Below, in pieces: positions 22,068 to 30,610 of a DNA stretch of 40,235 bases. This DNA comes from Candidatus Nitrosotalea bavarica (GTDB lineage Archaea > Thermoproteota > Nitrososphaeria > Nitrososphaerales > Nitrosopumilaceae). The notes beneath the pieces were generated by a model. That model was not told the DNA's origin, searched no databases, and saw only the letters and a program-made list of their open reading frames with translations. Position numbers and translations under genes: made by a program. Position 1 is the stretch's first letter. Each line of letters begins with the position of its first letter. The stretch lies in the NCBI RefSeq assembly GCF_900167955.1, contig NZ_FUYK01000010.1, positions 66,404 to 106,638 on the forward strand. The letters are read 5' to 3'.

Positions 22068-24817
22068 TCCCAAAATCCCCTAGTTGTAACATACTGTCGT
22101 TCTGCTTCGTAAATTTGTTTATAGAGTTCTTCTTCTCCAACCATGTTTCTTAGAATCCTTGCAGCAGTGTCAGCTCCTACACCATAGCCTGATATGACAA
22201 CAAGCGCAGTCTTGCCAAAGTTTGCAAGAAGTGATGACACCTTCCAGGCTCGATTAAACTTGTGGTTCTCTTCAGCAGTAATTTTTTTGCCTGCAAACTT
22301 TTTTTGCACTATTTTTGGCAGGTCATAGTCAGAGTAAAATGTAGCAGATATCTGCCGTGACTTGCAATATGGACACGATGGAATCTCATTTATCTGACCT
22401 GTCTCAATTACTTTTTCCCACTTGCCACACCTTACACACACCAGCCTATGTCGTGTCTTTAAGAGTCTAGATTTTACCAGATCCAATATCCCCTTGTCCA
22501 TATTTGCAGGAGATGCATAGTATTTTGTTGTATGATCAAGTATAGGCTCTGCAAGTTTTGAAAAACCATCAACTTCAACCCATGTTATCTTGATCTTGTT
22601 TAATTTTATATCTTGGAGTAATTGAGAGGTGTTTTGCAAGTCATACTTGTCATGATATAATTCCCGTAGTGCCTCTTTTGCAAGTGCAGTTTTAGAATAT
22701 TTTTCATACAAAAATCTTGCAGATTTTCTGTCATAGACTGCCCCTCTTCCCACGATTCCAAACTTTTTTGCCACACACCAAGTTCTCCAGTTTACATTGT
22801 GTGTCCCAGCAAGCGAAGCTTGTACAATTTCTTGAAGATCATAATCATCTATAAGAATATCAATAACAGCTTTTTCCAATATCCTCCCATTTGATGAAAG
22901 CATTATTCTATATGCATCAGACCTAGAGTTTACAAGATATCCACTTTTGGCAGAGAGCATTGCAGAAAGCAACATTGCAAGGGTAGAATTTATCCTAGTC
23001 CCAAAACAGCAATGTACCACTACAGTATTTCTCACTCGTTGTGATTCAACAACAATATTTTTTTCGTCTGGAATTACATCAAGTTTTAGGTTATCCATTA
23101 TTTTATTTGTAAAAGATGTAATGATGGTCTTTGTTCTGACCATACCGACTTTTTTCGCCGTATTATAGTCAACTGGGATGTTCTCACCTTCCCAGTATGG
23201 TACATTAATTCCAGCAGACTGGATGGGCTCTACATTTACTTTTAAAGACTTGTCATCTACGTTTAGAATTCTCCATTGCATGCCCCTTAGTACAAAGACA
23301 CTTCCTTGTTCCCCATTATCACCTACAAATCTCTGGTCAAGGCTACCGATTATTTTCTTTGAAGCAGTATCAAATACTTTGAATTTTAAAATGTCTGGAA
23401 TTGTTGAAAGATTTTCAAAATAGTACCTAAATGAGCGGCCTTTTTTTGTAAACGTCATCTCTTCTTTATCTAGATAAATTATAGAGCCATTGTGCAAAAT
23501 CTCAAGTACTGCAAGAAGGTCTTCTGCGGTTATGTTTCTAAATGAATAGGCCTGTCTTGCCATATTTAATGCAAAGTCAACTGAGACTTGGCCAAATTGC
23601 ATAGCCATCCCTACCAAGTGATGTGCAAGGACATCTAGTGCACCGTCATGAACTATCTGATCCTCAATAGATTTCTCCTTTACACGCTCCAAGATTGCAA
23701 GTGCTTCAATCTCATCATCAGGATTGTTAGTTACAATCAGTCCCTTTGCAGAAGAACCTCTTGTGTGTCTACTTCGTCCAATTCTTTGCATTAGTTTTGA
23801 CACTTGCCTTGGTGAACCATAATGAATTACAAGTTCAACAGATCCAATATCAAGACCAAGCTCAAGTGATGAAGTACAAACCACAATACCTGGTTTTCCA
23901 GACTTGAGTGTCTCTTCAGTCTCCTCACGAACCTGCTGAGAAAGAGAACCATGATGCAATTCTATTGCAAGACTAGATCTTTCCTTTAGAACTGATGCAA
24001 GATATTCTGATTCGCCCCTAGTGTTGGTAAATAACAATACCGGAGAATTGGCATAGTTTTTTGTGACATATTCTATGATGTGGTCTACTACATCTGTAAT
24101 TGTACCTTCTATGTATTTTACCTCAACGTCGTATTTTCTAATTGAATGATCTTCAATTATTCTACATTTTCTTTTTGTTCCAACTACAAATTTTCCAGCA
24201 TCTCCAGTATTTCCTACTGTTGCAGAAAGTCCCACTCTAGTAATTGGATATGTAGTGTTTGCCTGCAATCTTTCAAGACTGAGTGAGAGTTGTGCGCCTC
24301 TTTCGTTGCCTAAAAGTTCGTGTACTTCGTCCAATACTATCCATTCAAGCTCATCAAGTGCCTTTAGCATTCCAGCTTGTGTCAGTAAAATTATGATTGT
24401 TTCAGGTGTTGTTATCAGTATGTCAGGCGGTGAGAGATTTATCTTGCGTCTCATTGATTGAGACGTATCACCGTGTCTTACTTCGATTCGAAGACCCTCA
24501 GTTTCTGCATATTCAATAATCCTCTTAAAGACATCCCTATTGAGTGCACGAAGTGGGGTGACGTATAGTACTTTTATCTTGTCTTGTTTTTTAGATTTTG
24601 CAACTCTTGCAAAGATTGGAATTACAGCAGTCTCCGTTTTTCCCGAACCTGTTGGTGCAATTACCAGCGAATCAATCTTTTGAAATATTATAGGAGCAGC
24701 CTTCTTTTGTATCTCAGTTAAATTCTTAAAACCAAGATTACGAAATTTTACTTCTAACTCAAGTAGTAGATGATTCTGGCTCTTTACTTTGTCTTGTTCT
24801 AGATCGCTCGTATACCA
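22064..24817 (-). CDS. Lhr-type superfamily 2 helicase; no canonical start codon in frame
   Basis: Large DEAD/DEAH helicase of the Lhr type. The 5' part, which has no ATG, GTG or TTG, carries LGFKNLTEIQKKAAP (Q motif), APTGSGKTET (Walker A, near 24640) and TPLRALNRD (Ia). The first in-frame ATG is at 24454, after these motifs, and would give an inactive 796-residue product. Downstream are LDEVHELL (motif II), SATVGN (III), and QRIGRSRHTRG (VI). The C-terminal Lhr region ends with a zinc-ribbon-like CVRCG...CPYC and a helix-hairpin-helix-like tail. The frame is open to 24817, so coordinates give the open frame, not a proven start. Likely cause is an indel near 24760 or non-standard initiation. 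Acts in DNA repair in the cytosol. Confidence 0.75.
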   Translation of the reverse strand, partial: WYTSDLEQDKVKSQNHLLLELEVKFRNLGFKNLTEIQKKAAPIIFQKIDSLVIAPTGSGKTETAVIPIFARVAKSKKQDKIKVLYVTPLRALNRDVFKRIIEYAETEGLRIEVRHGDTSQSMRRKINLSPPDILITTPETIIILLTQAGMLKALDELEWIVLDEVHELLGNERGAQLSLSLERLQANTTYPITRVGLSATVGNTGDAGKFVVGTKRKCRIIEDHSIRKYDVEVKYIEGTITDVVDHIIEYVTKNYANSPVLLFTNTRGESEYLASVLKERSSLAIELHHGSLSQQVREETEETLKSGKPGIVVCTSSLELGLDIGSVELVIHYGSPRQVSKLMQRIGRSRHTRGSSAKGLIVTNNPDDEIEALAILERVKEKSIEDQIVHDGALDVLAHHLVGMAMQFGQVSVDFALNMARQAYSFRNITAEDLLAVLEILHNGSIIYLDKEEMTFTKKGRSFRYYFENLSTIPDILKFKVFDTASKKIIGSLDQRFVGDNGEQGSVFVLRGMQWRILNVDDKSLKVNVEPIQSAGINVPYWEGENIPVDYNTAKKVGMVRTKTIITSFTNKIMDNLKLDVIPDEKNIVVESQRVRNTVVVHCCFGTRINSTLAMLLSAMLSAKSGYLVNSRSDAYRIMLSSNGRILEKAVIDILIDDYDLQEIVQASLAGTHNVNWRTWCVAKKFGIVGRGAVYDRKSARFLYEKYSKTALAKEALRELYHDKYDLQNTSQLLQDIKLNKIKITWVEVDGFSKLAEPILDHTTKYYASPANMDKGILDLVKSRLLKTRHRLVCVRCGKWEKVIETGQINEIPSCPYCKSRQISATFYSDYDLPKIVQKKFAGKKITAEENHKFNRAWKVSSLLANFGKTALVVISGYGVGADTAARILRNMVGEEELYKQIYEAERQYVTTRGFWD

Positions 24818-24896
24818 TTACACCAACTAAACCTATACCAAATAAAACCGCCGAGATAATTGGTATATAATCAAAAATTCCTGCCATATGATTCAT
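24759..24896 (-). CDS. Small single-helix membrane protein overlapping the helicase N-terminus
   Basis: Frame of 45 codons from ATG 24896 (or 42 from ATG 24887). The N-terminal part is hydrophobic (DYIPIISAVLFGIGLVGVMVY, one helix) and the C-terminal part is polar and basic (RSRTRQSKEPESSTT). It has the form of a tail or signal-anchored microprotein and no recognised domain. ATTTATC-like DNA around 24908-24917 is about 26 bp from ATG 24887, favouring that start. It overlaps the open helicase frame by 59 bp in a different phase, and its TGA abuts the place where a helicase start would be expected. Confidence 0.5.
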   Translation of the reverse strand: MNHMAGIFDYIPIISAVLFGIGLVGVMVYERSRTRQSKEPESSTT

Positions 24897-24918
24897 TATT
24901 TCTACAGTGATAAATAGG

Positions 24919-25569
24919 TTAAGATATTTCTACCAATCCTGCTTGGGTTATCTCGTACAAGATCTCTTTTCTTTTTCCAAATGAAGGCAATACCCGTGCT
25001 TTGTATATTTTTCCATCTTTTTCAAGCTTGATTTTTCTATGTGTAAACATACTAATTGACTTGTTCAAGGATTCAATCTCTTGATCATCTGAACTTCTTA
25101 CAATATTAGTTACAACTATTGGAATCCTTGCGTTAATTGAAATCATACTTAGCAAATGCATATACTCCATAAATCGAATATGTTTTTCAAGGGAATTTGT
25201 CTCTCTAGAATATTCAAATGTAAACAGATCAGTTATGTTTTCTATTACAACCAGTTTAGGTGCTAGCTCTGATATTTTTTTTACATACTCAAATTGTTCT
25301 GCAGTATTTGTTATTCTTGCTACAATCATGTTATCAAGAAGCGAAGCTTGTAAATTTTTTAGTTTGATTAGTTGCAGCATCCTTTCGGGTCTAAATCCAC
25401 CTGTAGTATCTTGATACAATACGATTCCATCTTGCAATGAATTTAGAGAAATCTGCATTGCAAGTTGTGTCTTTCCACTTCCTCCAGGTCCAAAAATATC
25501 GATTATCATACCATCCATTATGCCACCCCCAAGCAGATCATCAAGTCCTAGAAGACCAGTGGAAATCAA
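24919..25569 (-). CDS. radB: RadB-like RecA-family ATPase
   Basis: A 216-residue RecA-fold ATPase without the N-terminal helix-hairpin-helix domain of RadA, the size and form of archaeal RadB. Walker A is GPGGSGKTQ (27-35), Walker B is KLVVIENITDLF (about 104-115), and the core loop ISMFTHRKIKLEKDGK lies near the end. RadB proteins modulate RadA-mediated recombination; a KaiC-like regulator is the alternative. TTG 25569 is used; CTTTAATTTC (about 25593-25603) lies 29 bp upstream. It is divergent from the Sm gene. The gene symbol is a family assignment. Confidence 0.7.
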   Translation of the reverse strand: MISTGLLGLDDLLGGGIMDGMIIDIFGPGGSGKTQLAMQISLNSLQDGIVLYQDTTGGFRPERMLQLIKLKNLQASLLDNMIVARITNTAEQFEYVKKISELAPKLVVIENITDLFTFEYSRETNSLEKHIRFMEYMHLLSMISINARIPIVVTNIVRSSDDQEIESLNKSISMFTHRKIKLEKDGKIYKARVLPSFGKRKEILYEITQAGLVEIS

Positions 25570-25665
25570 TTCTAATCTAGAATTTATCAGAAATTAAAGA
25601 GTATAAGTGATGATCGGGAAGGCTTTTATTCCCTATTTCAAGCAGTGGTGACAAGTGATTTGTGA

Positions 25666-25911
25666 TTGTCACAAGCAGCAACTCCAAAAAGACCTTTAAC
25701 TACACTTCAAAAAGGGATTAACAAAAAAGTTACAGTCCGACTAAAAAGTGAGATAGAATACAAAGGCAAAATGAATAACGTAGATTCGTATATGAATCTC
25801 ATAATGACAGATGCCGAAGAGATAAGCAATGGCAAAATTATTGCAAATTACGGCAGAGTCATAGTCAGAGGAAACAACGTACTTTTCATAAAATTAGAAA
25901 ATGAGTTATAG
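25666..25911 (+). CDS. Archaeal Sm-like RNA-binding protein (SmAP/Lsm)
   Basis: An 81-residue Sm-fold protein that assembles into a ring and binds U-rich RNA. Sm1 is visible as [24 protein letters not shown] and Sm2 as [16 protein letters not shown]. The N-terminus carries a short Pro/Thr-rich lead ([18 protein letters not shown]). TTG 25666 is the start; GGTGA at 25648-25652 is 14 bp upstream, far for a ribosome site, and CTTTTATT (25623-25630) is the TATA candidate. Followed by metK after 11 bp, so both are probably transcribed together. Confidence 0.92.
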   Translation: MSQAATPKRPLTTLQKGINKKVTVRLKSEIEYKGKMNNVDSYMNLIMTDAEEISNGKIIANYGRVIVRGNNVLFIKLENEL

Positions 25912-25922
25912 GGAATTCAATT

Positions 25923-27086
25923 ATGGCCTCTTCTAGAAGCTACCTATTTACTTCAGAATCAGTTACAGAGGGTCACCCAGACAAGATTTGTGACCAAATA
26001 TCTGATGCAGTTTTGGACGAATTTTTAAAACAAGATCCTGATTCAAGAGTAGCAGTAGAGACTTTGACTACCACAGGTGTTGTAGTGGTAGCTGGTGAAG
26101 TTACCTCAAAGGCAAGATTTGACATACAGGATATAGTAAGAAAAACCATTAGAGAGATCGGATACGATAATCCACAATATGGCTTTGATGCAGACTCTTG
26201 CAGTGTTTTAGTTGCACTTCATGCACAGAGTCCTGACATATCAATGGGAGTTACTGCAAATGACAATAAAGATCAAGGAGCTGGAGACCAGGGTCTCATG
26301 TTTGGATATGCAACAAATGAGACAGAAGATTTTATGCCCATGCCAATTTTACTTGCACACAAGCTTACAAAACGTCTTGCTGAGGCAAGAAAGAAAAAAG
26401 AACTTCCATGGGCAAGACCAGATGGCAAGTCTCAGGTTACAGTAGAATATGAAAATGGTAAACCAAAACGCATAGATGCTATTGTTATTTCAACACAGCA
26501 TTCTCCTGAGATTACAAATGAACAAATTAGAAAAGAGATAATTGATAAAGTAATCAAACCAGTTTGTGGAAAATTGTGGGATGACAAGATAAAGATTCAT
26601 GTAAATCCAACTGGCAGATTTGTCATAGGAGGTCCCCCAGGAGATGCAGGACTTACGGGCAGAAAGATAATTGTCGATACTTATGGTGGCATGGGAAGAC
26701 ATGGTGGTGGTGCCTTTTCTGGAAAAGATCCATCAAAGGTAGACAGATCAGCATGTTACATGTGCAGATACATAGCAAAGAACATTGTCGCAGCAGGTCT
26801 TGCGGACAAATGTGAAGTACAAGTTGCATATGCAATTGGTGTTGCAGAACCAGTCTCTCTTATGGTAAACACGTTTGAAACAAATAAAATTCCTGAAGAG
26901 CAGATTGAAAATATAGTAAGAAAACATTTTGATATGAGGCCTTCTGCCATTATTTCCCAGTTAAAATTAAAGAATGCAATATACCGAAAGACTGCGGCTT
27001 ATGGACATTTTGGAAGAAACGAACCTGAATTTACATGGGAAAAGACAGACAAGATAGAAGTATTAAGAAAGGCTGCTGGACTTTAA
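25923..27086 (+). CDS. metK: S-adenosylmethionine synthetase, bacterial type
   Basis: A 387-residue enzyme that makes S-adenosylmethionine from ATP and methionine. It carries the bacterial/eukaryotic MetK boxes: [21 protein letters not shown] (about 9-29), the [12 protein letters not shown] loop (117-128), [24 protein letters not shown], the Lys/Arg-rich [15 protein letters not shown] segment, and [11 protein letters not shown]. Most euryarchaea and crenarchaea use a divergent archaeal synthetase instead. It forms an operon with the Sm gene. It supplies the SAM needed by the downstream corrin methyltransferases (inference). ATG start. The stop region overlaps the frameshifted 3' tail of the opposite-strand epimerase. 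Confidence 0.96.
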   Translation: MASSRSYLFTSESVTEGHPDKICDQISDAVLDEFLKQDPDSRVAVETLTTTGVVVVAGEVTSKARFDIQDIVRKTIREIGYDNPQYGFDADSCSVLVALHAQSPDISMGVTANDNKDQGAGDQGLMFGYATNETEDFMPMPILLAHKLTKRLAEARKKKELPWARPDGKSQVTVEYENGKPKRIDAIVISTQHSPEITNEQIRKEIIDKVIKPVCGKLWDDKIKIHVNPTGRFVIGGPPGDAGLTGRKIIVDTYGGMGRHGGGAFSGKDPSKVDRSACYMCRYIAKNIVAAGLADKCEVQVAYAIGVAEPVSLMVNTFETNKIPEEQIENIVRKHFDMRPSAIISQLKLKNAIYRKTAAYGHFGRNEPEFTWEKTDKIEVLRKAAGL

Positions 27087-27153
27087 GACTTCGCCATATT
27101 TTGTAAATCTCATTTGTGCAAGACTTGCAAGTTTTTCATGATTGCCAACATAA

Positions 27154-27876
27154 TCACCAATCATTATGCTTAAAATCTATTTTTTTTATCTCTATTTTTT
27201 TTACGCCAATGAATTGTCTGACAAAAGTATTGTAACTTACTGTTTGAGGCCCTGCCAAATCAAGTATTTTATTTGAAAATGAATTTTCCATAATTGATTT
27301 GATCATAACCTTTGCTACATCACCAACAAAGATTGGCTGGAAGCGATAATTACCAGAACCAGGAATCATAACTTTGCCTTTTTTTATTTGTCTTTGTAGA
27401 TTTTTTGAGAGAGGATCATCTTTTCCTATAATATATGACGCTCTAAGAATAGTATAATCAAGTCCAGAGTGGATTATTTCTTGTTCAGCTTTGTATTTTG
27501 AAATAAAATAACCAAGAGTAGAGGATTTATCAACTCCAAGACCGCTAATGTAAATTATTTTTTTTATCCTTGCTTTTTTACATAGTTTAATGACATTTTT
27601 AGTAAGAGAGACGTTCACCTTTTCATAATCTGAATCTATAGTCTGTCTTCCTTGACCAATAAAATGTAATAATGCACTGGAACCTTTTATTTTGGATACA
27701 AGATTATTTTCAGATAGAGTATCAGATGATATTACTCTTGCAAAGTTTATTGATTTTTCATTTCCTTTACGCACCAAGCCTATAACATGAAATCCATTTT
27801 TTGAAAGAAACTTGCCTACATTCTTTCCCACAAAGCCATTTGCGCCAGTAATCACCACTGATCTACTTTGATTCAT
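27154..27876 (-). CDS. NAD(P)-binding epimerase/NDUFA9-like protein, 3' end frameshifted
   Basis: A 240-residue atypical SDR. Nucleotide loop VVITGANGFVGKNVGKFL lies near the N-terminus, the strand IIYISGLGVDKSSTLGYFISKYKAEQEI carries the Ser and the YxxxK-like YFISKYKAE, and the C-terminal half has YTILRASYIIGKDDP and YRFQPIFVGDVAKVMI, the pattern of NmrA/NDUFA9-like epimerases. ATG 27876 begins just before the GxxGxxG loop and is preferred over the longer frame to 27957. The frame ends early at 27154 (KKIDFKHNDW). Another frame continues the protein to 27063; see findings. Divergent from the J-protein gene. Confidence 0.8.
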   Translation of the reverse strand: MNQSRSVVITGANGFVGKNVGKFLSKNGFHVIGLVRKGNEKSINFARVISSDTLSENNLVSKIKGSSALLHFIGQGRQTIDSDYEKVNVSLTKNVIKLCKKARIKKIIYISGLGVDKSSTLGYFISKYKAEQEIIHSGLDYTILRASYIIGKDDPLSKNLQRQIKKGKVMIPGSGNYRFQPIFVGDVAKVMIKSIMENSFSNKILDLAGPQTVSYNTFVRQFIGVKKIEIKKIDFKHNDW

Positions 27877-27936
27877 ACAAAAACAGGGATATAATGCCGA
27901 CAAATTAATTTTGGTCTTTGATATATAATATAGCAG

Positions 27937-28377
27937 TTGAATATAGTAGACTGCCATCAGATCTTAGGCATCCAAGTAGGAGCTTCACAAAAGGAGATAA
28001 AGAATGCATACAGACTACTTTCTTTAAAATATCATCCAGATAGGAATAAGGACAACAAGGATGAAGAGAGATTCAAGAAGATAATTGAAGCGTATCAACA
28101 ATTAAGAAACGCTGAAAAGAAAAAGGACAAGATTTCAGAAAGTGAGGTAGCTGCAAAATACTCTGATTTTTGGAAAAAGTATGACAAGGACGCAAGTGAG
28201 GAATTTAATTTTGGATCAAACTTTGCTGAATTTAGACATGAGTTTGGAGCAAAAGTTACTCAAGACTATGAACATAACCAAGAAAAGGAATCCTCCCCAA
28301 TGAGTACTCACATAATACTTTACGGAGGATTAGGAGCAATTGCTCTATGGATAATTCTATCAAGCATATTGAAATAA
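27937..28377 (+). CDS. J-domain protein with C-terminal membrane anchor
   Basis: A 146-residue protein with an N-terminal J domain (about 1-65) including the HPD tripeptide (H33-P34-D35) that stimulates DnaK-type ATPases. A charged middle segment (about 66-120) follows, and a single C-terminal membrane helix (about 123-145, IILYGGLGAIALWIILSSIL) with few residues after it. It lacks the G/F, zinc-finger and CTD domains of DnaJ, so it is a type III J protein. The J domain should face the cytosol. Start TTG 27937. No Hsp70 gene lies nearby. Confidence 0.85.
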   Translation: MNIVDCHQILGIQVGASQKEIKNAYRLLSLKYHPDRNKDNKDEERFKKIIEAYQQLRNAEKKKDKISESEVAAKYSDFWKKYDKDASEEFNFGSNFAEFRHEFGAKVTQDYEHNQEKESSPMSTHIILYGGLGAIALWIILSSILK

Positions 28378-28417
28378 TCTGATAAGGGATTAATACATAA
28401 GAAAATAAGTCATTTTC

Positions 28418-29533
28418 ATGGTAGAAGAAGAGAAGCCAAAAGGGAAGATGAGGACAGGTTTTACCACGGGGACCTCAGCAACAGCTGGTGCAAAAGCTGC
28501 TATACTTGCAATCATAGAACAAAAAAAGATAGATTTTGTTGATGTTACCTTACCCAAAAAATCTCAGATTCGAATAAAAATTGAAAATTGCAAATTTAGT
28601 AAAAACAGTTCTACAGGTATAGTGATAAAAGATGGGGGAGACGATCCCGATGTCACTCATGGAGCTGAAATAATAACAGAGATCTCACTTACTGAAAAAC
28701 CCGGAGAGATAGAAATTGATGGTGGAGAAGGGGTTGGCAGAGTTACCAAACCCGGATTAGGGTTAGAGATAGGCACTGCTGCCATAAATCCAACCCCAAA
28801 AAAAATGATAAAAGAAAATATTTTAGAAGTAGCAAAAGATCTTCTTGTAAAAAATGGAATCAGAGTATTGATATCAGTACCAAAGGGAAGAGAGCTTGCA
28901 CTCATGACAGATAATCCAAGACTTGGGATTATTGGAGGCATTTCAATTCTTGGAACAAGTGGTATAGTTGTTCCATATTCTACAGCTTCATTTGCTGCAG
29001 CAATTAGACAAAGTATCGAAGTTACTAGAGCAATGGGAGATGACACTGTTGTTTTAACAACGGGTGGGAGAAGTGAAGATTTTGCAAGAAAGATAATTAA
29101 TTTGCCAGACCATTGTTTTGTACAAATGGGAGACTTTTCAGGATATACCGTACAGGTTTGTGCAAAGAAAGACATCAAGAAAGCATATGTTGCTGGATTT
29201 ATCGGAAAGCTAGCAAAAATGGCAATGGGGGTAAAACAGACTCATGTAAAGGGCTCAAAGGTTGATATGGAATTTCTTGCAGATTTAGCCAAGAAATGCA
29301 AGGTGCCACAAGAGGTGGTAGATAATATCAAAAAGGCAAACACTGCAAGGCATGTATTTGACATTATAAATGAAAAAAACATTTCTGGCTATTTCGACAT
29401 TGTTTGCTCAGAGGCTCACAAACAACTAGGAAAATATTCTGATAACAAGTTTGAGATCGAGGTTATAATGTTTGATTTTGACGGTAAGGTAATCGGGGTT
29501 TTCCCAAAGAGTAACAAATATCTTAAGACCTAG
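28418..29533 (+). CDS. cbiD: Cobalt-precorrin-5B C1-methyltransferase
   Basis: A 371-residue SAM-dependent methyltransferase of anaerobic cobalamin synthesis. The N-terminal signature RTGFTTGTSATAGAKAA (about 12-28) and LISVPKGRELA...NPRLGIIGGISILGTSGIV are characteristic of CbiD, and the C-terminal LAKMAMGVKQTHVKGSKVD segment also belongs to it. First gene of a plus-strand cbiD-cbiG-cbiX-cbiC run. ATG start with TTAATACATAAG about 23 bp upstream. Confidence 0.95.
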   Translation: MVEEEKPKGKMRTGFTTGTSATAGAKAAILAIIEQKKIDFVDVTLPKKSQIRIKIENCKFSKNSSTGIVIKDGGDDPDVTHGAEIITEISLTEKPGEIEIDGGEGVGRVTKPGLGLEIGTAAINPTPKKMIKENILEVAKDLLVKNGIRVLISVPKGRELALMTDNPRLGIIGGISILGTSGIVVPYSTASFAAAIRQSIEVTRAMGDDTVVLTTGGRSEDFARKIINLPDHCFVQMGDFSGYTVQVCAKKDIKKAYVAGFIGKLAKMAMGVKQTHVKGSKVDMEFLADLAKKCKVPQEVVDNIKKANTARHVFDIINEKNISGYFDIVCSEAHKQLGKYSDNKFEIEVIMFDFDGKVIGVFPKSNKYLKT

Positions 29534-29545
29534 AAAAATTACCTT

Positions 29546-30610
29546 GTGGAAAACGTAGTAATAATTGCTATAACAAAAAATGGTATTGCTACAGCACATT
29601 TGCTCAAACAACGTTTTCCAACATGGAAGATATTTTCTCCCTCAAAGCTTCGCCAAGATGGAAAAGATATCGAGTGGTTTGATGAATCAACTACCCTAAA
29701 GGTAAAAGAGTTGTTCCAAAATAATGAAGCTCTAGTATGTATTTTTTCTCTTGGTGCAGTGATAAGATTGGTTGCACCTCACCTGAAGGATAAAAAGACA
29801 GATCCTGCAGTAGTAGTAATAGACGACACTGCAAAATTTGTCATAAGTACACTCTCAGGCCATCTGGGAGGTGCAAATGAGCTTGCCGAAAAAATAGCTT
29901 CTACGCTTGGCGCCATTCCAGTTATTACTACCGCAGCAGATGTAAACAAGACAATTGCAGTGGACCTGCTTGGAAGGGAGTTTGGTTGGAGTATTGATGA
30001 AACTTCTAGTGTAACAAAGGTTAGCGCATTTATGGTAAATGAAGAAAAAATTGGCGTCTTCCAAGATGCAGGAGAAAAAGATTGGTGGTTACCAAAAAAG
30101 GAGCTTCCAAAAAATGTCCACATTTACAAATCATTTGACGAGATGATAGCATCTGACTGTAAGGGATTTCTTATAATTTCTGATAAAATAATAGAAAACA
30201 AGGAAATCCAAGATCGTGTTGTTATTTACAGACCAAAGACCCTGTTTGTTGGAGTAGGCCTACACTGGGATACCACAAAAGATACCATTAGAGAAGGGAT
30301 GAATTTTTGCCTGTCTAAATTCAAGATTAGTCCAAAATCAGTTGCAAAATTTGCATCAATTAAAAAAGAAGATAATGTAAAGGGATTACAAGAATTATCA
30401 AGTGAGATGAATGTGCCATTAGAATATTTTGACAAGACAGATCTTTCTGCCATAAGCATACCCAATCCTTCAGATGTTGTACAGACGTTTGAGGGTACAC
30501 CAAGTGTATCAGAAGCTGCCGCAATCAAGTCCTCTGGAGGAGAGTTGATTGTACAGAAACATAAATTTCCTCCAAACCTTACAATTGCGATAGCACGGAG
30601 ATCAAATTGA
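29546..30610 (+). CDS. cbiG: Cobalt-precorrin-5A hydrolase
   Basis: A 354-residue enzyme that opens the lactone ring of cobalt-precorrin-5A, releasing the C20 fragment as acetaldehyde. The N-terminal CbiG domain (ICAITKNG-like IIAITKNGIATAHLL, and LSGHLGGANELAEKIA...GAIPVITTAAD) is joined to the C-terminal CbiG_C domain (LFVGVGLHWDTTKDTI...TPSVSEAAAIKSSGGELIV). GTG start 12 bp after cbiD. The TTGA junction overlaps the next gene start by 4 bp, so they are translationally coupled. Confidence 0.95.
   Translation: MENVVIIAITKNGIATAHLLKQRFPTWKIFSPSKLRQDGKDIEWFDESTTLKVKELFQNNEALVCIFSLGAVIRLVAPHLKDKKTDPAVVVIDDTAKFVISTLSGHLGGANELAEKIASTLGAIPVITTAADVNKTIAVDLLGREFGWSIDETSSVTKVSAFMVNEEKIGVFQDAGEKDWWLPKKELPKNVHIYKSFDEMIASDCKGFLIISDKIIENKEIQDRVVIYRPKTLFVGVGLHWDTTKDTIREGMNFCLSKFKISPKSVAKFASIKKEDNVKGLQELSSEMNVPLEYFDKTDLSAISIPNPSDVVQTFEGTPSVSEAAAIKSSGGELIVQKHKFPPNLTIAIARRSN

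Noticed and set aside
28657-29178. 173-codon frame antisense to cbiD
   Set aside because: Shadow; cbiD is complete and its signature motifs lie on the other strand.
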